A DNA stretch of 64,000 nt from Pseudoclavibacter sp. RFBB5 (GCF_002931555.1 NZ_PSTZ01000006.1:62001-126000); one strand, 5' to 3'. Counted from the first letter of the stretch, positions 33,104 to 42,418 are shown. A program made the numbers and translations. Notes: generated by a model from the letters alone, not told the origin.

Positions 33104-33709
33104 ATGCAGGCAGCGAGGTCCGACGTGGCGGCACGAACAGGCGAGGGGCGAGCGGCGATCGTCGGAGCCGGCTACCAGCTCATCTCCGAGCTCGGCTACG
33201 CGGGTGCCACGACGGCACGCATCTGTGCCCGCGCCGGCGTCTCCTCCGGCACCTTCTTCCACTACTTCCCGACGAAGATCGACCTGCTCGTCGGCATCCT
33301 GCAGGCGGATTCGGCCGACGCGGCCCTCCGCGCGGACGCCCTCGCAGACGCGGCGGCCGACAGCGCACCGACCGCATTGCGCGACTGGCTTGACGCGCTC
33401 CTGGAAGAGTCTGCCGACCCCCACCTCGCCGGCTTCGTGGCGGCGCTCGGTGCCGCGCCGACTGATGCCCGCGTGGAAGGGCTGCTGGCCGACGCCGCCT
33501 CGCTCCAGCACCGGGCTCTCACGGCGATCATCTCCGCGGGGCAGGAACAGGGAGACTGGCGCTCCGATCTCACCGCCGAACGCCTCGCGCTGTGGGTCGC
33601 CGTGGTCGCCGATGGGGTTCTGTCGCGCAGCGTCGAGGACCCGAGCTTCGACGCCGCAGCAGCCGCGAGCGAACTCGGCGACCTGCTCGCGAGGTACCTC
33701 GCACCCTGA
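33104..33709 (+). CDS. TetR-family transcriptional regulator
   Basis: A 201-residue regulator. The N-terminal HTH reads AIVGAGYQLISELGYAGATTARICARAGVSSGTFFHYFPTKIDLLVGIL, with the canonical FFHYFPTK end of the TetR domain; the C-terminal ligand domain is all-helical with no recognised ligand. It is divergent from the CPBP gene, sharing the triple CTCTAGAG operator, so autoregulation and repression of the CPBP gene are likely. The start ATG 33104 is a few bases past the operator; alternative downstream starts exist. The large decarboxylase gene follows after 56 bases and may be co-regulated. Confidence 0.93.
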   Translation: MQAARSDVAARTGEGRAAIVGAGYQLISELGYAGATTARICARAGVSSGTFFHYFPTKIDLLVGILQADSADAALRADALADAAADSAPTALRDWLDALLEESADPHLAGFVAALGAAPTDARVEGLLADAASLQHRALTAIISAGQEQGDWRSDLTAERLALWVAVVADGVLSRSVEDPSFDAAAAASELGDLLARYLAP

Positions 33710-33765
33710 ACGCGACCCCGACGCAATTCGACGCGTGGCGGAGAGAGTCCCGCAGCTCTGGAAGA

Positions 33766-36534
33766 ATGGCCGTCGTGACGAGCTTCGACGCCGCAGGTCT
33801 CCACGAATCCGCCCCCACCGCGAACGACGCCGATCGGCGCGCCTCAGGCCACAGCTTGGAGCGCGATCCGGGCATGCCGACGAGCACCTGGCGCCTGCGC
33901 AGCGACGCGTGGGAGTACCTGCGCTTCGCGATCAAGCGCCTCGAATCCGGGCACGAGACCGAGAGCATCCTGGATGCGGATGGCGAGATCTCCCGCAACC
34001 TGAGGGCTCTTGAGACGCTCGAGCTGTACTGGGCGGGGTTCGGGCAGCGCTACGTCGCCGAGATCCGCGAGGCCCTCGACAAGGGGGAGTACTCGAGTGC
34101 GCTGGAGCGCATCGGTCGAGTCGTGAGCCGCCTGCGCGGCACGAGCATCCCCGCCGACCATCGCGACGACCGGCTCGACGAGGCCGAGCGAGCCGAGCTG
34201 CAGGATGACTCGGACCCGCGCCCCCGCTTCGAGGTGCTGCTCGTGGATGAGACCACCCCGGCCGACCGTGACGCGCTTCGGGCCGACATCCTCAAGCTCC
34301 GCAGCGCGGCGGACGCGTTCGTCTACGACTACGTGATCGTGCCGTCCGCCGACGACGCCGTCGCGGCCGTGCTCACGAACCCGAACATCCTCGCCGTCGT
34401 CATCCGGCCCGGCTTCAGCGACCGCAGCCAGCAGCGCCTGAGCCGGGACATGCGCGAGACGATCGACCTCGCGCACGTCGACTCGGCAGGCACGACCGCG
34501 ACGTCGCGGTCGAGCCTCGCATCCGTGCAGCGAGTCCTGGGCCTCGCCGACACCCTCAACACGCTGCGCCCCGAGCTCGACCTGTACCTCGTCGCCGGTG
34601 CGCACATCGAGGACCTCGCCGGCGTGCTCACGCGCCGCTTCCGTCGCGTGTTCCTGCGCGAGGATCAGCTCGAGCTGCACCTGTCGCTGCTGCGCCGCGT
34701 CTCGCACCTCTACGACACGCCCTTCTTCACCGCCATCCAGGAGCACGCCCGCCGCCCGGCCGGAGTCTTCCACGCCCTGCCCATCTCGCGCGGCGGTTCG
34801 GTCGTGACGTCGAAGTGGATCACCGACCTCGTCGACTTCTACGGGCTGAACCTGCTGCTCGCCGAGACGAGCGCAACGTCCGGCGGCCTCGACTCGCTGC
34901 TCGCTCCCGTCGGTGCGATCAAGAAGTCGCAGGAGCTCGCGGCCCGCGCGTTCGGCGCGAAGCACACGTTCTTCGTCACGAACGGCACCTCAACGGCCAA
35001 CAAGATCGTGCACCAGGCGCTCGTCTCACCCGGCGACATCGTGCTCGTCGACCGCAACTGCCACAAGTCGCACCACCACGCCCTCATGCTCACCGGCGCG
35101 CGCACCGCGTACCTCGAGGCGTACCCGCTCAACGAGTTCGCGTTCTACGGGGCGGTGCCGCTCGACCGCATCAAGCAGCTGCTCCTCGACTACCGAGCCG
35201 CCGGCCGCCTCGACGAGGTGCGCCTCGTGACCCTCACGAACTGCACCTTCGACGGCATCGTCTACGACCCGGAGCGGGTCATGGCCGAGTGCCTCGCGAT
35301 CAAACCTGACCTGGTGTTCCTGTGGGACGAGGCGTGGTTCGCGTTCGCCGCGTTCCACCCCATCACCCGCCGACGCACCGCGATGGCGGCGGCCAAGCAC
35401 CTCGAGGAGCGGCTCGCGTCGAGCGCCCACGCGACGGCGTACCAGGAGCAGCGGGCCCGACTCTTCGACTCTGAGACGGGGGAGCCCGCATCGGACGACG
35501 TGTGGCTCGCCGAGCGGCTCCTGCCTTTCCCGGACGCGCGCATCCGCGTCTACGCGACCCAGTCGACCCACAAGACCCTCACCGCGCTGCGGCAGGGGTC
35601 GATGATCCACGTCTACGACAAGGACTGGTACCGGGAGGCGGAGGAGCCGTTCCACGAGGCGTACATGACGCACACCTCGACGTCGCCGAACTACCAGATC
35701 CTCGCCTCGCTCGACCTCGGCAGGCGTCAGGTCGAACTCGAGGGCTTCGAGCTCGTCCAGCGCCAGCTCGACCTGGCGACGAGCATCGCGCAGGCCATCG
35801 CCCGGCACCCGCTGCTGCGCCGCACCTTCCGGGTGCTCTCCGGCCACGACCTCATCCCGGCCGAGAACCGCGCGAGCTCGCGTCCCATGCCGCACCGCGA
35901 CGGATTCTCGACGATGTGGCAGGCGTGGGAGGAAGACGAGTTCGTCGTCGACCCGAGCCGCATCACGGTCGAGATCTCACGCACGGGAGTCGACGGGGAC
36001 ACGTTCAAGCACGAGCACCTCATGGACCGCTACGGCATCCAGGTCAACAAGACGAGCCGCAACACGGTGCTCTTCATGACCAACATCGGCACCTCCCGCA
36101 GCTCCGTCGGCTACCTCATCGAGGTGCTCGTGAAGCTCGCGGAGCGCTTCGAGGAGGAGGCGCAGGCGCGAGAGATCGACGGCGAGCGCCCCGCGCCCGC
36201 CCCCATGCCGCCGCTGCCCGACTTCAGCGCGTTCGCGCCCGACTACGCGTCCGCGGATGGGCTGCCGGACGGCGACCTTCGCACCGCGTTCTTCCGCGGT
36301 CAGCGGCGCGCGAACATCGAGCACCTCAGCCACGCCCAGCTCACCGAACGCGTGGCGGGCGGCGCCAGGCCCGTCTCCGCCGGATTCGTGACCCCGTACC
36401 CGCCCGGGTTCCCCGTGCTCGTGCCCGGGCAGCTCGTCACCGACGAGGTGCTCGACTTCATGGCCGTGCTCGACACTCGCGAGATCCACGGCTACGACCC
36501 GCTACGCGGCTATCGCATCCTGCGCGAAGACTGA
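33766..36534 (+). CDS. Large Orn/Lys/Arg decarboxylase-like PLP enzyme
   Basis: Likely amino-acid decarboxylase, 922 residues, of the fold-type I Orn/Lys/Arg class. The PLP lysine lies in TQSTHKTLTALRQGS; upstream, ETSATSGGLDS, FFVTNGTSTANKIV, VDRNCHKSHHH and FLWDEAWFA (PLP-pyridine Asp) are the cofactor-binding motifs. The N-terminal 300 residues include a wing-like response-regulator-fold region (FEVLLVDETTPADRDALRADI). It is about 170 residues longer than LdcI or AdiA, mostly through an N-terminal addition. ATG 33766 or GTG 33775 are possible starts; a GGAAG upstream fits GTG better. The stop overlaps the convergent HxlR gene by 25 bases. Substrate cannot be assigned. Confidence 0.88.
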   Translation: MAVVTSFDAAGLHESAPTANDADRRASGHSLERDPGMPTSTWRLRSDAWEYLRFAIKRLESGHETESILDADGEISRNLRALETLELYWAGFGQRYVAEIREALDKGEYSSALERIGRVVSRLRGTSIPADHRDDRLDEAERAELQDDSDPRPRFEVLLVDETTPADRDALRADILKLRSAADAFVYDYVIVPSADDAVAAVLTNPNILAVVIRPGFSDRSQQRLSRDMRETIDLAHVDSAGTTATSRSSLASVQRVLGLADTLNTLRPELDLYLVAGAHIEDLAGVLTRRFRRVFLREDQLELHLSLLRRVSHLYDTPFFTAIQEHARRPAGVFHALPISRGGSVVTSKWITDLVDFYGLNLLLAETSATSGGLDSLLAPVGAIKKSQELAARAFGAKHTFFVTNGTSTANKIVHQALVSPGDIVLVDRNCHKSHHHALMLTGARTAYLEAYPLNEFAFYGAVPLDRIKQLLLDYRAAGRLDEVRLVTLTNCTFDGIVYDPERVMAECLAIKPDLVFLWDEAWFAFAAFHPITRRRTAMAAAKHLEERLASSAHATAYQEQRARLFDSETGEPASDDVWLAERLLPFPDARIRVYATQSTHKTLTALRQGSMIHVYDKDWYREAEEPFHEAYMTHTSTSPNYQILASLDLGRRQVELEGFELVQRQLDLATSIAQAIARHPLLRRTFRVLSGHDLIPAENRASSRPMPHRDGFSTMWQAWEEDEFVVDPSRITVEISRTGVDGDTFKHEHLMDRYGIQVNKTSRNTVLFMTNIGTSRSSVGYLIEVLVKLAERFEEEAQAREIDGERPAPAPMPPLPDFSAFAPDYASADGLPDGDLRTAFFRGQRRANIEHLSHAQLTERVAGGARPVSAGFVTPYPPGFPVLVPGQLVTDEVLDFMAVLDTREIHGYDPLRGYRILRED

Positions 36535-36923
36535 TCTCCGGCCGAGTCTGCGGCGGCGAGGGCCTCGTCGTCGGCTCGCTCGTCGAACGCGTCACGCGAG
36601 ACGAGTACCTCCTCGATATGGGCTTCCGCCCAGACCTGGAGCGCGAGGAGCGGTTCCTCGAGACTCGCTCCGAGCGGCGTGAGTGCGTAGACGCGGTGCC
36701 CCGCGTGCTCGGCGCGCTCTAGCATCCCGTCGCGTTCGAGCGAGCGAAGCGTGTCGACCAGCACCTTCTTCGAGATGCCCTCGATCGTGCGATGCAATTC
36801 GCTGAAGCGCTTCGGCTCGTTCGAGAGCGTGATGACGATCATCGCCGTCCACTTGTTCGCGATCTGTGCGAGCGAGGTGCGTGACGGGCAGGTCGCGGAG
36901 AAGACGTTCCACTTCGGGCTCAT
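36510..36923 (-). CDS. HxlR-family transcriptional regulator
   Basis: A 137-residue winged-helix regulator. SLAQIANKWTAMIVITLSNEPKRFSELHRTIEGISKKVLVDTLRSLERDGMLER is the HxlR domain with the KxxFxxL helix. Cys12 (FSATCPSR) sits where HypR and YodB carry their redox/aldehyde-sensing Cys, so a quinone or electrophile sensor is plausible (inference). The start at 36923 was chosen by an AGAGG five bases upstream and by homologue length. It is divergent from a SnoaL-like gene with a TGGTCAC-N6-GTGACCA dyad between. Its 3' end overlaps the decarboxylase gene by 25 bases. Confidence 0.9.
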   Translation of the reverse strand: MSPKWNVFSATCPSRTSLAQIANKWTAMIVITLSNEPKRFSELHRTIEGISKKVLVDTLRSLERDGMLERAEHAGHRVYALTPLGASLEEPLLALQVWAEAHIEEVLVSRDAFDERADDEALAAADSAGDQSSRRMR

Positions 36924-36967
36924 GAAGACCTCTCGGTGCGGGGTGATGGCGAACCTCGGGATGCAGA

Positions 36968-36987
36968 TGGTCACGGTGAAGTGACCA
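36968..36987. promoter_or_regulatory. Candidate HxlR operator
   Basis: TGGTCAC-GGTGAA-GTGACCA, seven-base perfect arms with a six-base spacer, in the 116-bp gap between the hxlR-type gene and the SnoaL-like gene. It lies 45 bases upstream of the regulator start, which suits autoregulation and control of the neighbour. Confidence 0.5.
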
Positions 36988-37039
36988 CCGCCTGCTGCGT
37001 AGAACTGGAAGCACACCACACATCGAGAGGAACACCATC

Positions 37040-37426
37040 ATGAACGCAATCGAGACCTTCACGACGTACGACACGAGCCTCGCAGCAGGCGACCTCCCCG
37101 CCGTTGCCGCCATGCTCGCCCCTGACGTGATCTGGCACCAGCCCGGTGGCAACCCGTTGTCTGGCCGCAAGGTCGGGCCGGAGGGTGTGCTCGCCCACCT
37201 CGGTCGATTCTTCGAGCTCAGCGGCGGAACCTTCCGTCTCGTGACGAGGACGGCGGTCGCGAACGGTGACCTCGTCGTGGCGACCGTCGAGTTCTCGGCC
37301 CAGAGAGAGGGGCGCACGCCTCTTGCGCAGTCGGGCATCGACGTCTTCAGGATCGCCGACGGGCTCATAGCCGAGGTCTGGCTCTTCAGCGAGGACCAGG
37401 CTGCTGAAGACGAGTTCTGGTCGTGA
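37040..37426 (+). CDS. SnoaL/NTF2-like protein (ketosteroid isomerase fold)
   Basis: A 128-residue small cone-fold protein. MNAIETFTTYDTSLAAGDLPAVAAMLAPDVIWHQPGGNPLSG is the typical NTF2-like start with a Trp/His pocket, and LIAEVWLFSEDQ ends the sheet. Such proteins act as isomerases, hydrolases or ligand-binding partners; the substrate is not evident. GAGAGGAACACC gives a good ribosome site. It is divergent from the HxlR regulator, which probably controls it. The copper operon operators begin soon after its stop. Confidence 0.85.
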   Translation: MNAIETFTTYDTSLAAGDLPAVAAMLAPDVIWHQPGGNPLSGRKVGPEGVLAHLGRFFELSGGTFRLVTRTAVANGDLVVATVEFSAQREGRTPLAQSGIDVFRIADGLIAEVWLFSEDQAAEDEFWS

Positions 37427-37448
37427 TGCTCGTCTGACGGTGGCGGGA

Positions 37449-37465
37449 ATACCTGCTGGGGGTAT
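37449..37465. promoter_or_regulatory. CsoR-like operator 1
   Basis: ATACC-tgctggg-GGTAT, a 17-bp dyad matching the ATACC...GGTAT arms of copper-sensing CsoR operators. It lies 58 bases before the CopZ start, and the CsoR gene is at the end of the same operon. Confidence 0.65.
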
Positions 37466-37484
37466 ACGGTTGCATCTGCCGTAC

Positions 37485-37500
37485 ATACCCCCAGGGGGCA
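37485..37500. promoter_or_regulatory. CsoR-like operator 2
   Basis: ATACCCCCAGGGGGCA, with a TACCCCC/GGGGG core as in CsoR operators, centred about 36 bases after the first site and just upstream of the CopZ ribosome site. Two sites suggest cooperative or stepwise repression. Confidence 0.6.
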
Positions 37501-37523
37501 CTGCCCTCGGCAAGGAGATCACC

Positions 37524-37733
37524 ATGACCAGCACCACCTATCTCGTCACCGGCATGACCTGCGGCCACTGCGAGAGCGCCGTCGCTCAGGAGGTCAGCGA
37601 GTTGGCAGGCGTCGAAGGCGTCGCCGTCTCTGCTGACACCGGCACGCTCGTCGTCGAGAGCACCGCACCCCTCGACGACGCGTTGGTCATCGCCGCGGTC
37701 GACGAGGCCGGTTACACCGCAGCCAAGGCCTGA
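37524..37733 (+). CDS. copZ: Copper chaperone (heavy-metal-associated domain)
   Basis: A 69-residue single HMA domain. The metal motif GMTCGHC lies at residues 10-16 in MTSTTYLVTGMTCGHCESAV, and the DEAGYTAAKA end is typical of CopZ. It carries Cu(I) in the cytoplasm to the CopA ATPase encoded two genes downstream. An AAGGAG eight bases upstream supports the start. The next gene starts two bases after the stop. Repression by CsoR through the two upstream dyads is expected. Confidence 0.93.
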   Translation: MTSTTYLVTGMTCGHCESAVAQEVSELAGVEGVAVSADTGTLVVESTAPLDDALVIAAVDEAGYTAAKA

Positions 37734-37734
37734 C

Positions 37735-37947
37735 ATGAACGTGCCAGTCAAGCTCAGCCTCTACGGTGCGCTGCTTGCAGCGGTCTTCGGCGCGGCGTTC
37801 TTCACCGCCCAGGTCGTCACGGAAGCCGACCGGGCCGACGGCTGGCGCCCACAGATTCACCAGACCTCCCAACCCGGCTCGACCGAGGCCCCGGTCCTCC
37901 CTGCCGAGCATTCAGAGGCCCCGCAGCACACGGAGAGTGAGCAATGA
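37735..37947 (+). CDS. 70-residue single-span membrane protein in the copper operon
   Basis: Unrecognised as a named family. One N-terminal hydrophobic helix ([22 protein letters not shown]) is followed by a 40-residue polar tail rich in Pro, His, Glu and Gln ([24 protein letters not shown]). The first 30 residues resemble the N-terminal anchor of larger extracytoplasmic heavy-metal-domain proteins of actinobacteria, so this could be a shortened relative. Four His and several acidic residues might bind copper outside the membrane (inference). ATG starts two bases after copZ stop, and its own stop overlaps the copA start by four bases. Confidence 0.75.
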   Translation: MNVPVKLSLYGALLAAVFGAAFFTAQVVTEADRADGWRPQIHQTSQPGSTEAPVLPAEHSEAPQHTESEQ

Positions 37948-40226
37948 GCACAGCTACCGACATCGAGCTCCAGATCGGGGGCATGACCTGCGCGTCGTGC
38001 GCGATGCGCATCGAGAAGAAGCTCAACAAGCTCGAAGGCGTGAGCGCGAGCGTCAACTACGCCACTGAGAAAGCCCGCGTGCACGCGCCGGCGGGACTCG
38101 ACCCGCAATCGCTCCTCGACGAGGTCGAGAAGACCGGCTACACGGCCGCACTCCCAGAGCCAGAGCATCCTGACGTCGAGGATTCGGCCACCGAGGCCGC
38201 AGACCCCGAACTCGTGAGCCTGCGTCAGCGTCTCATCGGCAGCATCGTGCTCGCTGTTCCCGTCATCGCCTTGGCCATGGTGCCTGCGCTGCAGTTCATG
38301 AACTGGCAGTGGGCGTCGCTGGCTCTGGCGGCACCGGTGATCGTCTGGGGCGCGTGGCCATTCCACCGGGCCGCGTGGCTGAACCTGCGCCACGGGAGCG
38401 CCACGATGGACACGCTCATCTCCGTCGGCACGATCGCCGCGTTCGCATGGTCGCTCTACGCCCTGTTCCTCGGCACGGCCGGCGAAGCGGGAATGAAGCA
38501 TCCCTTCGAGTTCACGATTGCCCCCTCCGACGGAGCATCCAACATCTACCTTGAGGTGGCTGCCGGCGTCACGATGTTCGTGCTGGCCGGTCGCTACTTC
38601 GAAAAGCGCTCCAAACGGCAAGCTAGCGCCGCCTTGCGGGCGCTCCTCGAACTCGGCGCGAAAGACGTCGCCGTCCTTCGCCGGGGCATCGAGGCACGCA
38701 TCCCCATCGGGGAGCTCATCGTCGGCGACGAATTCGTCGTCCGGCCGGGGGAGAAGGTCGCGACCGACGGCGTCGTCACGAGTGGACGCTCGGCGGTGGA
38801 CGCCTCGATGCTCACGGGTGAGTCCGTCCCCGTCGAGGTCGTCGAAGGAGACAGGGTCGTCGGGGCCACGCTGAACGCGAGCGGACGACTCGTGGTGCGC
38901 GCCACGAGAGTCGGCGGCGACACGCAGCTCGCGCACATGGCCAAGCTCGTCGAGGACGCCCAGACCGGAAAGGCCGAGGTGCAGCGTCTCGCCGACCGAA
39001 TCTCCGGCGTCTTCGTGCCCATCGTCATCGCGATCTCGGTGGCCACACTCGGCGCGTGGCTCGGTGCCGGGTTCCCGGCCTCGGCCGCCTTCACCGCGGC
39101 GGTCGCCGTGCTCATCATCGCCTGCCCCTGCGCGCTCGGTCTCGCGACTCCAACCGCGCTCCTCGTGGGAACTGGCCGTGGGGCGCAGCTGGGCATCCTC
39201 ATCAAGGGCCCAGAGGTCCTCGAATCGACCCGCCGAGTCGACACGATCGTCGTCGACAAGACCGGCACGGTGACGAGCGGAAAGATGGCGCTCGCCGGCG
39301 TCTGGGTGGCGGATGGGGTCGAGCGGCAGCAGCTCCTGCATCTCGCGGGTGCGCTCGAAGCGGCCTCGGAGCATCCCATCGCTCGGGCGCTCGCGGCCGG
39401 CGCCGCGGCCGAGGTCGGTGCGCTGCCAGCGGTGGAGGACTTCCGGAACCACGAGGGCACGGGCGTGCAGGGCATCGTCGACGGTCACCTGGTGGTCGTC
39501 GGGCGCGAGCAGCTGCTCGCCGACTGGGGGATCTCGCTCGGCCAGGAGCTCGCGGAGCGCAAGAGTGATGCGGAGTCCCTCGGACAGACCACCGTCATCG
39601 TGGCCTGGGACGGCGAAGCTCGCGGAGTGCTCGCCGTCGCAGACACGATCAAGCCGACGAGCGCGCAGGCGATCGCCGAGCTGCGCCGACTCGGTCTCGA
39701 GCCGACGCTGCTCACCGGCGACAACTCGATCGTCGCCGGTCAGGTTGCGGCCGCCGTCGGCATCACCGACGTCATCGCGGGAGTCCTGCCCCAGGAGAAG
39801 GTCGGCGTGATCCGCCGCCTCCAGGAGGAAGGGCGCGTCGTCGCGATGGTCGGCGACGGCGTCAACGATGCCGCCGCGCTCGCGCAGGCCGACCTCGGCC
39901 TGGCCATGGGAACGGGCTCGGACATCGCCATCGAGGCAGCGGATATCACGCTGGTCCGCGACGACCTCCTGGCGGCCGCGGATGCCATCCGCCTCTCCCG
40001 ACGTACGCTCGGCACCATCAAGGGCAATCTCTTCTGGGCCTTCGCGTACAACGTCGCGGCGATCCCGCTCGCGGCCCTCGGCATGCTCAACCCCATGCTG
40101 GCGGGAGCCGCCATGGCGTTCTCCAGCGTGTTCGTCGTCGGCAACAGTCTGCGACTGCGTGCCTTCCGAGGCCTGCAAAGCACCGGGACGTCTCCCGTTT
40201 CACACCCATGGAAGGCAGCATCATGA
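37944..40226 (+). CDS. copA: Copper-exporting P-type ATPase
   Basis: A P1B-type ATPase of 760 residues exporting Cu(I) from the cytoplasm. One N-terminal metal-binding domain with GMTCASC (13-19), then eight expected membrane helices. Key motifs: TGES in the A-domain (291-294), the CPC ion site at 394-396, the phosphorylation site DKTGT with Asp438, SEHP with the conserved His, GDGVND hinge, and the final helices AYNVAAIP and [15 protein letters not shown], which carry the YN and MxxSS copper ligands. It overlaps its upstream and downstream genes by ATGA each. Regulated by CsoR. Confidence 0.96.
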   Translation: MSTATDIELQIGGMTCASCAMRIEKKLNKLEGVSASVNYATEKARVHAPAGLDPQSLLDEVEKTGYTAALPEPEHPDVEDSATEAADPELVSLRQRLIGSIVLAVPVIALAMVPALQFMNWQWASLALAAPVIVWGAWPFHRAAWLNLRHGSATMDTLISVGTIAAFAWSLYALFLGTAGEAGMKHPFEFTIAPSDGASNIYLEVAAGVTMFVLAGRYFEKRSKRQASAALRALLELGAKDVAVLRRGIEARIPIGELIVGDEFVVRPGEKVATDGVVTSGRSAVDASMLTGESVPVEVVEGDRVVGATLNASGRLVVRATRVGGDTQLAHMAKLVEDAQTGKAEVQRLADRISGVFVPIVIAISVATLGAWLGAGFPASAAFTAAVAVLIIACPCALGLATPTALLVGTGRGAQLGILIKGPEVLESTRRVDTIVVDKTGTVTSGKMALAGVWVADGVERQQLLHLAGALEAASEHPIARALAAGAAAEVGALPAVEDFRNHEGTGVQGIVDGHLVVVGREQLLADWGISLGQELAERKSDAESLGQTTVIVAWDGEARGVLAVADTIKPTSAQAIAELRRLGLEPTLLTGDNSIVAGQVAAAVGITDVIAGVLPQEKVGVIRRLQEEGRVVAMVGDGVNDAAALAQADLGLAMGTGSDIAIEAADITLVRDDLLAAADAIRLSRRTLGTIKGNLFWAFAYNVAAIPLAALGMLNPMLAGAAMAFSSVFVVGNSLRLRAFRGLQSTGTSPVSHPWKAAS

Positions 40227-40537
40227 GCGAGACCACCGAGACGGGCGGCCACGCCCACCACGGCTACATCGAGGACAAGAGCAAGTACCTCACGCGCCTC
40301 AAGCGCATCGAAGGGCAGGCGCGAGGCATCCATCGCATGGTCGACGAGGAGCAGTACTGCATCGACATCCTCACGCAGATCTCGGCGATCACCTCCGCGC
40401 TCGAGAACGTGGCGCTCGGGCTGATGGACGACCACCTCAAGCACTGCGTCGCGGACGCCGTCAAGCTGGGCGGGGCCGAGGGGGAGCTGAAGCTCAAGGA
40501 AGCCTCTGACGCCATCGCGCGTCTCGTGCGCAGCTGA
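40223..40537 (+). CDS. csoR: Copper-sensing repressor CsoR
   Basis: A 104-residue all-helical regulator. The Cu(I) ligand triad is conserved: Cys46 (EEQYCIDIL), His71 and Cys75 (DHLKHC), the C-H-C pattern of copper Cso[17 protein letters not shown] is the DNA-binding helix. A His/Gly-rich start (GGHAHHGY) precedes it. Start ATG 40223 overlaps the copA stop (ATGA), favoured over 40208. It likely binds the two ATACCCC-type dyads ahead of copZ and derepresses the operon with copper. This end-of-operon position gives feedback control. Confidence 0.95.
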   Translation: MSETTETGGHAHHGYIEDKSKYLTRLKRIEGQARGIHRMVDEEQYCIDILTQISAITSALENVALGLMDDHLKHCVADAVKLGGAEGELKLKEASDAIARLVRS

Positions 40538-40604
40538 GTGCTCACTCCGATATCGGGTTGGCGACTTCTTCCCGAAACAGGTGCTCGGTAGAGTTGGCAC
40601 CACC

Positions 40605-41426
40605 ATGAGCGCTCAACAGGAAATCATCGCGGCCCTCGGCGTGAAGCCGGTCATCGACCCTGCCACGGAAGTGCGAGAGCGCGTCTCCTTCATGCGCGAG
40701 TACCTGCTTGCGACGGGCTCGCGTGGGCTTGTGCTCGGCATCAGCGGTGGCCAGGATTCCTCGCTGCTCGGCAAGCTCGCTCAGCTCGCGGTCGAGGAGG
40801 TGCGCGCAGCGGGTGGCGACGCGACGTTCGTCGCCGTGCGCCTCCCGCATGGCGTGCAGGCGGACGAGGACGATGCGCAGCTGGCCCTGGAGTTCATCCA
40901 GCCGGACGAGCGGATCACGTTCGACATCAAGCCGGCGACCGACGGCATGCAGCACGCATTCCTGGACGCGACCGGGCGTGCCATCACGGACTTCAACAAG
41001 GGCAACGCGAAGGCGCGCCAACGGATGATCGCGCAGTACGCGATCGCCGGTGAGCGTGGCTTCCTTGTGCTCGGCACCGACCACGCTGCCGAAGCAGTCA
41101 CGGGGTTCTTTACGAAGTACGGAGACGGCGGAACTGACCTGAACCCGCTCGCGGGCCTGACGAAGAGCCAGGGGCGTCAGCTGCTGGAGGAACTCGGGGC
41201 ACCTGAACGCCTGTCCGCGAAAGCGCCAACCGCTGACCTCCTGGACGAGACACCTGGGCAGACCGACGAGGCGAACCTCGGACTGAGCTACACGCAGATC
41301 GACACCTACCTGACCGGCGGCGACGTGGATGCGGAGACCGCCGATCGCATCGAGTCGCTGTACCGCAAGACCGAGCACAAGCGGCAGCTGCCCGTGCTCC
41401 CCACCGACACCTGGTGGCGCGGCTGA
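40605..41426 (+). CDS. nadE: Ammonia-dependent NAD+ synthetase
   Basis: Last step of NAD synthesis, amidating nicotinate adenine dinucleotide with NH3 and ATP. The 273-residue protein lacks the glutaminase domain. [11 protein letters not shown] is the ATP-pyrophosphatase P-loop (SGGxDS). Further: [43 protein letters not shown] and [15 protein letters not shown], all NadE signatures. Length equals E. coli NadE. Start at ATG 40605. The hairpin at the stop ends the transcript. Not coupled to csoR (68 bases apart). Confidence 0.96.
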   Translation: MSAQQEIIAALGVKPVIDPATEVRERVSFMREYLLATGSRGLVLGISGGQDSSLLGKLAQLAVEEVRAAGGDATFVAVRLPHGVQADEDDAQLALEFIQPDERITFDIKPATDGMQHAFLDATGRAITDFNKGNAKARQRMIAQYAIAGERGFLVLGTDHAAEAVTGFFTKYGDGGTDLNPLAGLTKSQGRQLLEELGAPERLSAKAPTADLLDETPGQTDEANLGLSYTQIDTYLTGGDVDAETADRIESLYRKTEHKRQLPVLPTDTWWRG

Positions 41427-41448
41427 CTCACGGCACGATGCCGTGAGT
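41426..41448. terminator. Terminator after nadE
   Basis: ten-base perfect arms ACTCACGGCA / TGCCGTGAGT with a CGA loop, beginning at the last base of the nadE stop codon. Lies also 27 bases downstream of the minus-strand 94-residue gene stop, so it may serve both. Confidence 0.7.
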
Positions 41449-41474
41449 GAGCGCCGGCGAGCGTACGCGCGCCT

Positions 41475-41759
41475 TCACAGGTAGCGGAACGCGGTGACCG
41501 CCTCGGCGAAGTCCGAGAACTCGTCGAGCGTCAGGAAGGCCGTGGAGGTGCGGCTCATGCGGGTGGCCGCGTAGGCGACCCCCGAGCCGCGCTGGTGCTC
41601 TTCGACGTACCCGCGCACGGCACCGTTGGAACCCGTGACCCGCCACCGCGCTGCGTGCACCTGAGTCGCGGTGAGCCCAGCGAATCGCTGGGTGAACGGG
41701 CCAGTTCGGGGTGTGAGGGTCGGGGCGGAACCGGACTTGGTGAGGTGCGTCGTGGTCAT
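41475..41759 (-). CDS. Small hypothetical protein, 94 residues
   Basis: Unrecognised. A soluble basic protein: a Thr/Ser-rich N-terminus, then TQVHAARWRVTGSNGAVRGYVEEHQRGSGVAYAATRM, which reads like a small beta-sheet domain, and a short C-terminal helix (FLTLDEFSDFAEAVTAFRYL). No Cys. Start at ATG 41759; the divergent msrA gene begins about 95 bases away. Coding potential is supported by third-position GC pattern but not by homology that I can recall. Confidence 0.62.
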   Translation of the reverse strand: MTTTHLTKSGSAPTLTPRTGPFTQRFAGLTATQVHAARWRVTGSNGAVRGYVEEHQRGSGVAYAATRMSRTSTAFLTLDEFSDFAEAVTAFRYL

Positions 41760-41854
41760 GAGGGAAGGCTAGGAGCGACCACCGACATTCTCGGTGCTGG
41801 CTGAGTTCGCGCAGGGCTGAGCCGCGGAGCCAGCCACCGGCGTAGCCTTGTCGC

Positions 41855-42376
41855 ATGACCGAATTCGTGCTTGCAGGTGGCTGCTTCTGGTGTCTCGACG
41901 CCGTGTACAGGAACGTCAAGGGTGTCAGCGACGTGATCTCTGGCTACACGGGTGGCGAGCACCCGAAGCCGGACTACGAACTCGTGTGCACCGGCACCAC
42001 CGGGCATGCAGAGGCCGTGCGCGTCGTCTTCGACGAGAACGTGGTGCCCGCCGACGTGATCCTCGACATCTTCTTCACGCTGCACGACCCGCGACAGCTC
42101 AACCGGCAGGGCAACGACGTCGGAACGCAGTACCGTTCCGCGATGTACTACACCGACGAGGCGCAGCGCGAGCTCTTCGAAGCCGCCCGCGACCGCGCAG
42201 ACGAGCTCTGGGGTGGCGGAATCGTCACCGAGATCTCCCCACTCGGCCAGTACTTCGACGCGGAGGATTACCACCAGGACTTCTTCGCGAAGAACCCGGG
42301 CCAGGGGTACTGCAATTTCGTGGCCGTGCCCAAGGTGAACAAGGTGCGCGCCAAGTTCACTCCCTACATGCTCTGA
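41855..42376 (+). CDS. msrA: Peptide-methionine (S)-S-oxide reductase
   Basis: Repairs oxidised methionine in proteins. The 173-residue protein begins MTEFVLAGGCFWCLDAVYRNVKGV, the MsrA GCFWC(x) catalytic motif with the nucleophilic Cys; VxxGYTGG, YEEVCxGxTGHAEAVRV and the ending QYRSAMYY are typical. Recycling is through thioredoxin. There is a Cys at LVCTGT and one at GYCNF; the latter may be a resolving Cys. A 15-bp hairpin follows the stop. Stand-alone gene. Confidence 0.96.
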   Translation: MTEFVLAGGCFWCLDAVYRNVKGVSDVISGYTGGEHPKPDYELVCTGTTGHAEAVRVVFDENVVPADVILDIFFTLHDPRQLNRQGNDVGTQYRSAMYYTDEAQRELFEAARDRADELWGGGIVTEISPLGQYFDAEDYHQDFFAKNPGQGYCNFVAVPKVNKVRAKFTPYML

Positions 42377-42418
42377 CCTGCAGCGCCAGCCCGGACGGGC
42401 TCGGCACTGTGATGACAC

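Noticed and set aside
37857-40178. Minus-strand frame of 773 codons opposite copA
   Set aside because: Antisense of the copper ATPase; charged low-complexity translation without motifs.
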